In this document: piece after piece, positions 39,701 to 51,084 of the stretch
Numbering within the stretch: position 1 is the stretch's first letter
Layout of the letters: each line of letters begins with the position of its first letter
DNA from: Phoronis australis
Taxonomy: Eukaryota > Phoronida > Phoronidae
Length of the DNA stretch: 64,000 nucleotides
Direction: 5' to 3'
NCBI GenBank assembly: GCA_002633005.1
Contig: NMRA01000439.1
Location: forward strand, 1 to 64,000
Notes under the pieces: model-generated
Databases searched by the model: none
What the model was told of the DNA's origin: nothing
What the model saw: the letters and a program-made list of their open reading frames with translations, nothing else
Made by a program: the position numbers and the translations under genes

Positions 39701-39770
39701 GCTGCATGGTGTAGTGGTAAAGTCGGCGACCTGCAATTTCAAGGTCCCGGGTTCGACTCCGTCCTCGGTT
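39701..39770 (+). mobile_element. tRNA-like SINE head
   Basis: A box TGGTGTAGTGG at 39708 and B box GGGTTCGACTCC at 39749 have correct spacing for an internal pol III promoter. The middle (ctgcaat) resembles a tRNA-Cys anticodon loop, but the anticodon and acceptor stems do not pair, so it is a tRNA-derived SINE head rather than a working tRNA. No clear SINE body follows. Confidence 0.7.
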
Positions 39771-39782
39771 TCCCGCCAAATC

Positions 39783-39804
39783 GTTATCTCACTAGTGAGA
39801 TAAC
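39783..39804. repeat. Perfect 22-base palindrome
   Basis: GTTATCTCACT followed directly by its reverse complement, just after the SINE head. Perhaps an element end. Confidence 0.85.
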
Positions 39805-40490
39805 TTTATGGGTTATTACACGGTTGTATCTGCCATTTGACGCTAATATTGTGGTATAAACGCAACTTATGTCACTGCTTGTGATTTTGACAGTTTTAAC
39901 GACCTTTTTCTAGTTTTTGTAATCTGAAGACTGTCTGTAAGTGACTACTGCCTTTACAACGCCTAATTTTTGAAAATGTAATAATTCCCGATGTTTTTGA
40001 ATAGGTAAGATTGGTTGTTTTGTTAACGGTAGCACCCATTTTGAGATATCCACTATTTATGCGTATTTGGCTGGCGCATTATTATTTGGATTAGGACTTA
40101 AAGCAGTAAGGTTGTAAAAGAGGGATTTTTACCTTTAACTGATTCAAATACACCGATTGATCTCATCCTTGATTGGCCAAATTCGGAGTTGTACTCCAGA
40201 CCCCAATGCTATTTGAGGCTGGATTCGAAGCCACGGAAACCATAAACCCCGTACCCGGAATCAGTGGCATACGAAGCAGTTAGGAATATGGCAAATTCGG
40301 TCATTGGTTGGTTATCGTGGAATTTGTTGAAAATCCGGAAAATTCTTGCGCAGAGCGGTTTTTGTGATTTAGAATAGAGTTAGGTATTTCGTTGTGAAAG
40401 AGAAATTGCAAGTTTGATGCAGGATGTCGATGCGAATTCGTTAGATGGGGGAAGATATATGGTCTAAAAGTTCAAGCGATGCAAGTTTTG

Positions 40491-40517
40491 TCTATCTATC
40501 TATCTATCTCTCTCTGT

Positions 40518-40564
<47 letters not shown>

Positions 40565-40568
40565 GCTG

Positions 40569-40605
<37 letters not shown>

Positions 40606-40620
40606 TTATCTATCTCTCTG

Positions 40621-40655
<35 letters not shown>

Positions 40656-40905
40656 CTCTGTCTGTCTGTCTATCTATCTATCTCTCTGTCTGTCTATCTA
40701 TCTATCTATCTCTCTGTCTGTCTATCTATCTATCTATCTATCTGCCTGTCTGTCTGTCTATCTATCTGTCTGTCTGTCTGTCTGTCTATCTATATATCTA
40801 TCTATCTGTCTGTCTGTCTGTCTGTCTGTATATCTATCTATCTATCTGTCTGTCTGTCTGTCTCTCTATCTATCTATCTGTCTATCTTTCTATTTATCTA
40901 TCTAT
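40491..40905. repeat. Large (TATC)n / (TGTC)n microsatellite
   Basis: Over 400 bases of TATC units interspersed with TGTC and CTCT variants. The 178-codon plus frame of repeating YLSI/CLSV across it is an artefact. Confidence 0.97.
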
Positions 40906-40914
40906 ATTTATATA

Positions 40915-41045
40915 CATGTGCGTGCGTGCTTGCGTGCGTGCTTGTGTGTGTGTGTGTGTGTGTGTAGATATAGATATATAGATATATAAAGATAGAGATA
41001 TATAGAGATAGATATAGATATAGATATATAGAGATATAGAAAGAT
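40915..41045. repeat. (TG)n then (GATATA)n tract
   Basis: Follows the TATC array: GTGCGTGCTTGC, then about ten TG units, then about 75 bases of GATATA/GATAGA. The change of motif at 40965 marks a compound microsatellite. Confidence 0.95.
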
Positions 41046-41732
41046 AGGTATAATCACTAGTTTCTGCTCATACAATTATGATTACAAGACTACGCAAGAA
41101 ATCAATGGAGTCTTGAGTACAGGATTGTAGTTGTGATAAGTAACAATTAAAGTTTCCCTAGAGATCTAGCGATAATTGGCCTGTTGTTTTGGTTGTCATG
41201 GCAACTAAAATTGTTTCGAAAGTAATGTAGAACTTGTTTGTGTAAAAACTTGTAAAATATTTTCAAGCAGGACATATTACATATTAAGATTGTCTTCAAG
41301 CAGAGGTGATTTTGTAATTTGCGTATTGGATTTGTGTGGACAAAATGGCGTGAGTTGTTATTAGTAAGGCTCGTTCCGGAAGGAAGTGTAATCAGCTGAC
41401 ATTTTCAAGTCCCCATATTGTGATGGATGAAGGAGTAACAAATCGCTGTTAGTGTGAATAAAGGGTGGTATTTCTTGAATCTAATGAATACGCTCCAAGT
41501 TAAGACCAGGATGAACAGTTGTCAGACGTTACCCCCAAAAACTTAAATGTTTCAACGTAAATTAGGCATTGGCTGTTTATGCTTTCAGTCAAAACTCAGA
41601 CGGATATTCGTGTCAAAACAATCACCGTTCACTTGCGTGGCCTTGTGTGTTCTCGCCAAACTTGCAAGAATTCTTTACTAGGTTAGCGCTGACCTAGCGA
41701 GGATCCCATGTGTTTATTTTCATTACAGGTAG

Positions 41733-41891
41733 AGCAAGGGAACTGGGGTCCATGGAAGCCGAAATGCGTAGTCAACCAAGCGTGTACTCGTACTATAATA
41801 CTGCAGTCGAGAAATTGCACAGATAATGGTACCTGTAAAACGGGCTGTTATCAACTCTACCGGTCTTGCTTCAAAACAGTTTGCTCAGATG
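41733..41891 (+). CDS. TSP1-like exon 1
   Basis: A 159-base phase 1-1 exon. It reads QGNWGPWKPKCVVNQACTRT then IILQSRNCTDNGTCKTGC and ends FKTVCSD. W-G-P-W, then a TRT and six or more cysteines, is the TSP1 pattern. Two AGs are possible (CATTACAG at 41728, GTAG at 41732); only the second gives the phase 1 needed for symmetric joining. Donor GTAAAA. Confidence 0.75.
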
Positions 41892-44800
41892 GTAAAATGA
41901 CTTAACGCAAAATTTGTGTACATCTACAGACAGAGGGTAGCGCTGAGAATATTACACCCATTTGGTCACCTCTAATGTGGTTGCCAGGGCTCACGCCGCG
42001 CGACGTCTGGAAATCGTGCGAAGCATGTAGCCTACCCCTCTATCTCAACTATTGAGGGTCTGTTCAGGAGATTAATAATTTCCCTCCCGAAACAGGTACA
42101 GAATCGATGCCAATTTTTGCGAAATATCATCAAAAGGTCCTTATCACTGTTTCAGATATTCGAATCACCCCTTGCGTAACCCTGGCTACCGCTCTAGACT
42201 TGAGAGAAATTGTATTTCACCAAGTAATAGACGAGTTGCCTGAAGTGAAAAACTGGCGAGCTCGGCAAATGTCCGGCGGCGTACTCTGAAATTTGCCTAA
42301 AATTTCAAAAGTTACCTGAAGTATTTAAGTTGCCGAAATGAAATACACTAAACCAGCTGGGTTCTGACGAACACAAACTGAAAATGTGGCGAAAGCAGTC
42401 GCCATTAGGCTTTTTTGCGGAATTATCAACATATTCTATACAAATCTCTTTAAATTTGCCTCTCGCCATTTATTCAAAAATATATTTCGCTCATTGAGTC
42501 GTCCAGGATTTCAATTTTGTGGAACTGAAATCTTTCAGTGACATTTTTCTTTAATTTGGGTTTACGAATTGTTGTGAAGGAAACGTGAACGGAATAGGGG
42601 GAATGATTACTTTACAATACAGGCATGCATCATAAAAACTGTGAAAGTAGAAAATTCCAAATTTCTTTGAAAACCGTTGTTCGACAAAATGTCGCCCAAA
42701 GCCAGCACACTTGGGTGACACTGGTTTGTGACTGGTGCGTTCTCTCTTTGGCACAACTGGAAAGTTTCCAACCTTTCTAGACAACTGGCAAGAGGATTCA
42801 TGGGACGTCTGGAAGTACAACTGTGTATGCGGTGAAAACTTCGGATACCGCGAGCGAACGTGCCCCACGGGGAACTGTGACGGATGTTCTGCTGACAAAA
42901 TCGACTGCACGCAGTACAGAGGTGTATACACTTGCATGAGGCCAGGCGGTACGTGACCAACCGTAGGAACATCTCTTGGCAGCCTAGTCCCTAATTCTCA
43001 AGATGGCGATGATCGGTTTCACCATTAATTTGAGGCTTGGTTGCGGGAAATGCCCTCTGCGCAATGATTGGCCGCTGTCTTGACGTCATTGAAACAAAAG
43101 CAGATTTTATTATCTCAGTCACATGCGTTGTTGCTGCTACTCGTGAAGTAGAACGCATTGTTACTTGGCGAAATAAATTTCGCCAAGTATGTTGCTCTTC
43201 CACTAAGTTTGTTTTTACTTGGCGAAATAAATTTCGCCAAGTATATTGCTCTGACACTAAGTTTTTTTTTTTGTTTTTTTTTGTTTGTTCGCACGATACA
43301 GGTCGCAATTTTCGTCCGATCGTCACGAAATTTACACACAACACGTACTTCCGTAAGTACTGGAAGCCTATTGTTTTTCGTCAAAATCGGATCCAAGATG
43401 GCGGCTGTGGCGGCCATTTTGTTTCCATTTAAAGGTTCAAATGCTTCTGTAGGCCACAAATTTTTACGTAAAAGGCTAAGAATCGGCACAGTTAATGGAC
43501 CGGAAGTTTGCTACAAGTATACCGGAAATTGTTTACTTCCGGTTAAATATGGCGGAAATATTAGCGATATCGCATGCGCACCTCGATTTTGGCCTAAAAA
43601 TGTTTTCTCCTCTAGAGGGCGCATTATCAAACCAATTCCTTCGAATTTTTACAGGTATTAGTTTCTTATAACATGCTATTATACAAAGCCGAAAAACCTT
43701 AAGTTGCTTTCAAGATGGCAGATATGGCGCATGTTGACCCATTTTCAGTCGTCTGGGGTGCGATTTTAAACGGGAACACAAAAAGACGTGATTTTTTGCA
43801 TGTAGATTCTTTTAAGTGTAATCTTTGAAATGGCCTGTAACAATTTTTTCTCAGACTTACCGTTTTCGAGTTATTTGACTTTGAATTTCTTAAAAAAACC
43901 CAAAATTTCATTTTTTCGAAAAATTTTCGGAATTAGGCGATACCATCAGTTTAGATAGAATTTTGAACGGGCTTTCAGAAGATGTTTTCCATTTTTCGCT
44001 AGGACGACTACTTTTTGAGTTATTTGAGATTTTCTGATAACGCTGTTCCTTTGTTGAGCGCTCTTGCTGCATTGATGTTGGTTTATCTTCTATTGAACTA
44101 GACTGTAGCCTATTTCTTATTGATTTATGACATCTAAGTTCATCATATGAATGTTGTGATGTTGTTCATCATCGCCACCACGATCATCATATTCGTCATC
44201 ATCGTCGTCATCGTCGTCATCTTCGTCATCATCTCCGTCGTTGTATTTTCCGTTAATTTCGCCAAGTGTCGCACAAGAGTGTATCCTTTTTCTTACTGAT
44301 TTCGGACTTCTACGTTCGTCATGTGTATGTTATTATTACTTCTTTAGTTCATCCTCGCTACCATCATCGTCATATTCGTCATCTTCGTCATCATCTTTAT
44401 CGTCATCTTTTTGGTTAATTTCGCCAAGGTTCGCTCCTCGGAGCGCTTTCATTTTTTGTTTGTTCGCACGATACAAGTCACAATTTTCGTCCGATCATCA
44501 CGAAATTTACACATAACACGTACTTTCGAAAGTACTGGAAGCCTATTGTTTTTCGTCAAAATCGGATCCAAGATGGCGGCTGTGACGACCATTTTGTTTT
44601 TATTTTAAGATTCAAAGGCTACAATTTTTTTACGTACAGAGCTGAAAATCGGCACAATAAATGGACCGGATGTGCACTACACCTATACCGGAAATTGTTT
44701 ACTTCCGGTTAATGTTGGCGGAAACATCGGTGATCGCGCATGCGCACCTCGATTTTGGCCTAATAACGTTTTCTCCTGTAGAGGGCGCATTATAGAGCCA

Positions 44801-47800
44801 ATTCCTTCGAAGTTTTACGGATATTAGTCTTTCATGACATGCTATTATATCAATCCAAAAAACCGGAAGTTGCTTTCAAGATGGCGATCTTTCGCATGTT
44901 GACCCATTTTCAGTCGTACTTAGGTGCCATTTACACGGGAAAAGAAAATGACGTGAATTTTGCATGTGGACTCTTTAAGGTATATTCTTTCAAATGAACT
45001 GTAACAATTTTTTCTCAGACTTACCGTTTTTGAGATATTTGACTATAAATTTCTTTTAAAAAGGCAAAATTTCATTTTTTCGAAAAAAAATACAAAATTG
45101 TGTGATACTATCAATTTAGATAGAATTTTGGACGGGCATTCAGAAGATATTTTCCATTTTCCGCTACGACGTCAACTTTTTGGAGTTATTTGAGATTTTC
45201 TGATTACGCTGTTCCTTTGTTGAGCGCTCTTGCTGCATTGATGTTAGTTTATCTTCTATTGAACTAGACTGTAGCCTATTTCTTATTGATTTATGACATC
45301 TAAGTTCGTCATATGAATGTTGTGATGATGTTCATCATCGCCACCACCATCATCATATTCGTCATCATCGTCATCATCTTCGTCATCATGTCCGTCGTTG
45401 TCTTTTCCATTAATTTCGCCAAGTGTAGCCTTTTTCTTACTGATTTCGGACTTCTACGTTCGTCATGTGTATGTTATTATTACTTCTTTTGTTCATCCTC
45501 GCCACAATCGTCGTCATATTCGTCATCTTCGTCATCATCTTTATCGTCATCTTTTTGGTTAATTTCGTTTTTTTTGTTTGTTCACACGATACAGGTCGCA
45601 ATTTTCGTCCGATCATCACGAAATTTACACATAACACGTACTTCCGGAAGTACTGGAAGCCTATTGTTTTTCGTCAAAATCGGATCCAAGATGGCAGCTG
45701 TGGCGGCCATTTTGTTTTCATTTAAAGGTTCAAATGCTTCTGGAGGCTACAATTTTTTTACGTAAAAGACTAAGAATCGGCACAGTAAATGGACCGGAAG
45801 TTTGCTACAACTATACCGGAGATTGTTTACTTCCGGTTAAAGATGGCGGAAATATCGGCGATCGCGCATGCGCACCTCGATTTTGGCCTAAAACTGTAGA
45901 GGGCGCATTATGATACCAATTCCTTCGAATTTTTACAGGTACTAGTTTCTTATGACACGCTATTATACAAAGCCAAAATACCGGAAGTTGCTTTCAAGAT
46001 GGCGGTTCTGGCGCATGTTAACATATTTTCAGATGTGCTAAGGTGCCACCTAAACGCGATGAGAAAATGACGTGAATTTTTGCATGTGGATTGTTTAAGG
46101 TATATTCTTTCAAATGCTTTTAACAATTTTTTTCTCAGACTTACCGTTTTTGAGATATTTGACTTTAAATTTCTTAAAAAAAACCAAAATTTCATTTTTT
46201 TCGAAAAAATTTACGGAATTATGTGATACTATCAATTTAGATAGAATTTTGAACGGGCTTTCAGAAGATATTTTCCATTTTCCGCTACGACGTCTACTTT
46301 TTGAGTTATTTGAGATTTTCTTATAACGCTGTTCCTTTGTTGAGCGCTCTTGTTTTGATTATCGTTTGAAATAAAGGTTGTTGGTGTATTTATTTTCAAT
46401 TCTTTTTTATTAATAGTATCATAGACATCAATCTGTTTTCGCTTCAAAATATGTAATTTTTGCAATAATGCAGACTTTAAACTGATAAAATATACGGTTA
46501 GTTCTCATTTTTGTGTTATATCTCAGAAAATTTTAAAGTTGATATAACGTTACATTCCTCGTGATATTTTGGTGATTTTCGTAAGAATGTGACACCTTTA
46601 TCCAGCCTCAAATGGCTAAACCGATCAGCGCCAGTGTAAATCCAATGAAAGCGAGCCTCAAAAGTCAAAATGCATTGAACGGTGCATAAAACTTGAAAAC
46701 TTATCCGCTAGATAAGTTTGATTGTTCTTCATGACGTCAAATGCATTTTTCAACAATAACAGCGTGACGCGCGACAGTTTGACGTTTGATTCCTGTACCG
46801 GGTTGCATGAAACAGTCCCAAATAGGGACTCATCTAAGCTCCCTAAATCTCTTGCCTATTTGCGTCTTTGTTTACTCACAGTTGTAGGCTTTTTTCTATA
46901 ATTCCATCTTTATTATGATCCCCTCTTTGACTGAAGTCATTTTCTAATAATATAACTAAAAAGTGAGTCCTGAATTCAATGAAAATAAATAGGGACTTAG
47001 TCCTTAAGTTAGGAGCGATGCATGAAAATATTCCTATACATTTTCGATAATACTGAGAATTCAACGTCGAGTTCACTCTTGATTTGTATCAAAGCCTAAA
47101 ATTGACTAAGTAATGGAACTAAAACAGCATAAGAAAGAACAATCGGTGTTTTCAGAAGTTCACAAATACGCAATAGATTTAGATAACTTAGTTGAGTCCC
47201 TATTTGGACTGTTTCATGCAACTGACCATGCTGTCCAGCATGTAATTTTTATCCAAACCGGCGCCGGTATATAGATTAGCACGTCTTGTGCGAAATGACA
47301 GATTCTCGAGCCACGGGCGGGGCATTTTAGACGGGGTCTATTCGTTGTACTCGGATTCGGACACGAGATTACTTGTTGGCATATTCTGATCTACTCTCGT
47401 GCTAACTGAAGATAAGTGTCTTAAATTTGTGCTCTAGTATTTTGTGTTTTACGTGGATTCCATTCGAGTCTGAACAGGCCGTCCACTTACATGGGATCGC
47501 GCACGTTGGTGAATTGCTTTGTTTCTCCTACCAAATTAAATGGCGAATGAAACCTTGGACTCGTGAAAACGGCAAAAATCTGATAAGATGGCAGCGTTTC
47601 TTTACCATATTTGTGGAATCTTCAAGAAATCTATGTCGGAATCTAGTATTGGCACATTAGCAGCTAAGTGGTGACTTGGGGCTGAAAAAATGTCCATTTT
47701 TTTCTTTTTTCCTAAACCGGTCTTTCTTCAATTCTCGGTGCAATTGAACCAGCTACTGAAAACGTGAGACAGCGTCGAGTTTCTTTGGTTCTTTTTTGTT

Positions 47801-48556
47801 TATCGGCTTAGGATTTTTTACTCTGGTACCCGCGGTATATGTGTCTACCGCGGGTATCAGAAATGTGTTCTCAGTTTGCGCTTCGTGCTTTGTTACTGTT
47901 GTTACTTACAGCGCCCTCTACTCTCAGTTAACATGCGTGACAGTTTAATACATATAAACACCATTTCTTACACCGGAACACGTACTAATTAAAATATGGT
48001 ATCTCGGTTTGCGACGTGTATTAGAGGCACTTCATATTTAGTCACACGACAAAAATTAAATTGCCAGGTGAAAGGCAAGAAATATTCCCTACAGTTCAAG
48101 ACCCACTGACTATATTAGCATACATGTATTTGAAATTGGTGTGCGGTGAAAACGCCTTCAAGACAGTAAGAGCGAGTTGACTGGAAATGCGTTGAGTGCG
48201 GAGGAGAAGCGTTAACGTAATCGTGTGGACAAAGCCCGGTGCCCCCTGGCGGTTAGGTAATACATCAGATTTTTAGACAAAAATGTCATGACGATTTTAG
48301 AGAAACGACCAGCAGTAAAGTTATCTCTCTTACACTTCCAGGTAAACCTACTGACAGACCGACACACGGTAAGGATAAAGTTGAACATGTAGAATACGAT
48401 TACGTACTCGCCCTTGCGTTTGGCTGCTTGGCCGTGACTGGGTGTTTCGTGGCTGGCTTTTGCGACCTCGGCACTAAGTTCAACGAAGATGACGAGGAAT
48501 TTATGGACATACCAGGAGATATTCACATAGAGCCAATGCCGGCAATTAACGCTTAA
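41733..48556 (+). CDS. TSP1-like single-pass membrane protein (gene-level, 5' end uncertain)
   Basis: Exons 41733-41891, 42781-42948 and 48342-48556 chain in phase 1 throughout, giving two tandem TSP1-like cysteine domains, a short Thr/Pro linker, one transmembrane helix (YVLALAFGCLAVTGCFVAGF) and a ~34-residue acidic cytoplasmic tail. TSP1 modules usually bind glycans or other extracellular proteins; here the W-x-x-W and R-x-R-x-C features are visible. An AATAAA follows 258 bases after the stop. The 5' part with start codon is not certain; a possible signal exon is 35918-35966. The 5.4-kb second intron is filled by three tandem ~1.1-kb repeats and an inverted-repeat element. I do not recognise an orthologue. 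Confidence 0.75.
42781..42948 (+). CDS. TSP1-like exon 2
   Basis: A 168-base phase 1-1 exon (acceptor CCTTTCTAG, donor GTACGT). It reads DNWQEDSWDVWKYNCVCGEN then FGYRERTCPTGNCDGCSADK and YRGVYTCMRPG. W..W....C, then YRERTC and further cysteines, matches TSP1-like domains. Confidence 0.8.
43163..43242. repeat. Two identical 26-base palindromes in tandem
   Basis: ACTTGGCGAAATAAATTTCG plus CCAAGT occurs at 43163-43188 and 43217-43242, each a perfect palindrome (ACTTGGCGAAAT / ATTTCGCCAAGT around AA). The same core (aatttcgccaag) reappears inside the 1.1-kb repeats that follow. Confidence 0.92.
43262..46350 (+). repeat. Three tandem ~1.1-kb repeats
   Basis: Copies start at about 43262, 44449 and 45566, each with 'ttgttcgcacgatacag', 'acgaaatttacac', 'ggatccaagatggcggctgt', 'cgcatgcgcacctcgatttt', 'ggaccggaagt', 'ctcagacttaccgttttgag' and 'ctgttcctttgttgagcgctct'. 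The first two end in a TCATCGTCATC microsatellite with 'aatttcgccaag'; the third lacks it. Divergence is roughly 10-15%, so the array is not very recent. Non-coding; short frames here are repeat artefacts. Confidence 0.9.
44165..44420. repeat. (TCA/TCG)n microsatellite in repeat copy 1
   Basis: ATCATCGTCATC runs at 44165-44235 and again at 44345-44415, with a homologous tract at 45325-45560 in the second copy. Confidence 0.9.
46802..47222. mobile_element. TIR element E
   Basis: Ends GTTGCATGAAACAGTCCCAA and (reversed right end) GTTGCATGAAACAGTCCAAA, with TIRs of about 60 bases including 'atagggactca' and 'taaatct'. 421 bp. The interior has a 66-codon minus frame without motif. In the last intron of the TSP1-like gene. 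Confidence 0.88.
48342..48556 (+). CDS. Terminal exon: transmembrane segment and cytoplasmic tail
   Basis: Acceptor ACACTTCCAG, phase 1 in. It reads GKPTDRPTHGKDKVEHVEYD, then YVLALAFGCLAVTGCFVAGF (about 20 hydrophobic residues), then CDLGTKFNEDDEEFMDIPGD and ends MPAINA, TAA. The join MRPG-GKPTDRP is in frame with exon 42781-42948. The tail is strongly acidic after the membrane segment. It lacks an internal ATG before the tail, so it was easy to miss as an open reading frame. Confidence 0.78.
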
Positions 48557-48813
48557 TTTCTAGCTATGCTCGAGGAATTACGAGATGTAATATTTTTTCA
48601 ACTAAGCGCGGAGGACACTTAGAGTTCTTTAGACTACACTTCTTGCGAGAAAGGTGAGATCACACTAGACCAAGCAAAATCACACTAGTGAAAGTCTAGT
48701 GTTTCGCTAGTGTTCGAGACCTTCCCGATGGTGTAACGGCTAGAAAAATGTGGCCCACGGAGTACTGAAAAGATTGGTCGCGGTGAGGTTATGGTGACGT
48801 ACGGGACAGAATC

Positions 48814-48819
48814 AATAAA
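48814..48819 (+). terminator. Poly(A) signal of the TSP1-like gene
   Basis: AATAAA 258 bases after the TAA at 48556, on the coding strand, in a region otherwise without gene content. Confidence 0.5.
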
Positions 48820-48829
48820 TTACTGGATA

Positions 48830-50940
48830 GCATTTGCGGCTTCTGTAATTTTGTTTCGTACGCGAAGATTTCTCGCCGCTAGTGTATGACTAGGTTTGCA
48901 GAACGCATCCCTGGAAATGGCCATGCTGGTCACATGGAAATTCCGAAGCCATCCTATGACTTGAAGAGTGTGTTCATAGTTGACATTAGCGAATGCTTTA
49001 GGTTGTGTTATAAATTCTAAAAATGTGTAATTATGTTTTTGCAAACTTAGCCAACATGTAGTGTTTAAAGACAATCAATTGACTTCATGGCATTTTTCAA
49101 CGTTCCTAACTGGCAGTCGTAGAACACTAACTGCATAGGCTTGCCTTTTTCAGAACTCGAAAAATGACTTTTGGCAAACAGATAGTCAGCAGAAAGCATA
49201 GATCGTCTTTGGAGTACATTCATGTTCCAGTAGTCGTAATATAATTGTAAGCCCTGGTTGTTCAAGCAGTCTCACTTAATGTTGTAGGGTGCTTTGAGGA
49301 TGGTTCAGAAATGGACCGAACTTCAAATAAGAAAAAATAAAAAGTGGTCCTCACCAAAGAGCTTTCATCCGCAGTATATCCATAACAAACAGAAACTGTG
49401 TTGTCTTCTTTCACCACTTGGATGTTTTATGATGCATTGTAGCACGCATGTGTGAAGCGGGATGTCCCAAGGCAATAGCAATATTACCGAAACAGCGTTT
49501 AACTCATCTTTATACAAATTATAAATGATCATTTGTACCTACTTATGGAAAAATTATGGCATATAAAACAAAAAATAAATTCAAATAATAAAGCGCTCTG
49601 AGGAGCGACACTGAATGAAATCAAATGAAAATTTAAAAGTGGCAGCGAAACCAAAAACATCAACAAACATAAGCCGACGCCTATTACGCCAACGTATTAG
49701 ACTGCCTGTGAAGAGAGCTATTTGCATCCCAAATTTAAAAAGGTTCGGTCAAAGGATCGCGGATCCTATAGCTCCGCAAACATAATTCCAAAAATGGCCG
49801 TCACAGCGCTATGTTGCGTCCGATTTCACCCAAAAATAAAAGCCGTCGGGCCACTGACTAAATAAACACTACGCAAATTTTAAGTCGTATCGATCAGACG
49901 AAATATGTGATCTCTAGCAGAAATATGATAGACAAACATTGTCCAGTTGTAAATAAGTACTCGATAACAGTGGCGGATCTAAGATATCACAAGGGGGAGC
50001 CAACATTTTGTCTGTAAACATTTGCTCAAAGCACGATTGTAGGTGCACATAGCACTGAATTGGGGAGGTCGGGAGGAGGGTTTGCCCCCCTCCCGCTCAG
50101 GAAATTTTTCTGTTTTTTCTTCTAGAATTCAAGCATTTTCCTTGATTCCCGAAGTATTATCCAAGAAAAAAAAAGCCAAAAAAACGAAGTAGGTGTCAGC
50201 CAGGAAAAACTGTATGAACCACTGACTGTAACTCACGACCTAGCGAACATAGCGCGCGTGCTCTACCACTGCACCACAAAGATTTAAAGTCCTTCTCTCA
50301 CGCGTTGTTAACCCTTATTACATGGTTAGAGGATGTTATAAGGATCCGAGAAGTACCTACCCCATAACTAATACACGATCCATACTCGAAAAAAGTTTAA
50401 ATGAACGCCCCACTCACGATTCGCACCCGAAAAACCACCGCCCTTTTGAACTTACCGCGAACCCGGAAGTACAATTCATTCAGGAACCCAGGCCGAGAAA
50501 ACGCCGTCTGTGCGACTGGAGCAGTGCCTGTACTGTTACCAGCCATCAAACGGGGATAAAATAATCGACAGCGCGCCTTAATTTTAATAAAATCAAACTA
50601 CGGACAATTTTATCAAATTTGCTGAAGAAATGTGGCGAATAAATTTTGACAGAAATTATTTTGCCAGACTCGGGACCGCAGCCTATCGGACCCGGTGCGG
50701 ATCGAGACCAGACACTGGCGAACGGTAAATGCATGCGGTTGCAAGCTGTTTTGTCGAAGTAAAATGGTCAAATGATAAATGCTGCATATATTCAAGGGTA
50801 GTTTCAGACACTTGCATGAAATTACGGGCTGGTTAGTCCTGTGTCACACTGCCGCGGCAGACCTTAGTTAGCCTCAGTCACCAGCTACCAGTGAAGACTA
50901 TAGTCAAAATACAGCTTGTTAGTAGGCCTTTACAGCCTCC
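48830..50940. other. Gene-free region with element fragments
   Basis: At 49971 begins CAGTGGCGGATCTAAG, a hAT-like end without a partner, followed by a palindromic 'gggaggagggtttgcccccctcccgctc'. At about 50240-50290 the reverse strand has TGGTGCAGTGGTAGAGCACG, an A-box-like stretch of a tRNA-like SINE with a degraded B box. No gene recognised. Confidence 0.5.
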
Positions 50941-50941
50941 C

Positions 50942-51080
50942 GTTCAGTAGCGCTAGGACCTCGCTAAGAAGCAAGACTTCGCGAGATTACGTGAGATATT
51001 GCCGTGTATTTTAAATGAGAACATGTGACTTTGACTAGGATTTTGCAAGGTCCTAGCGTAGGTCCTAGCGTCTACTGAAC
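50942..51080 (+). mobile_element. MITE family A, copy 3
   Basis: GTTCAGTAGCGCTAGGACCT at the left, 'tagcgtctactgaac' at the right, 139 bp. Very similar to copy 4; both have 'cctcccgttcag' on the left flank and 'gaacgcacgcc' on the right, so the true ends may lie a few bases further out. Confidence 0.9.
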
Positions 51081-51084
51081 GCAC

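Noticed and set aside
40445-40981. 178-codon plus-strand frame of YLSI/CLSV repeats
   Set aside because: It is the reading of a TATC/TGTC microsatellite; no gene context.
43037-43661. Frames of 117-167 codons on both strands
   Set aside because: They run through the 1.1-kb repeats and recur in the other copies as repeat readings (for example ...IQDGGCGGHFV).
50240-50290. Possible tRNA on the minus strand (A box TGGTGCAGTGG)
   Set aside because: B box is degraded and no stems pair; at best a SINE head.
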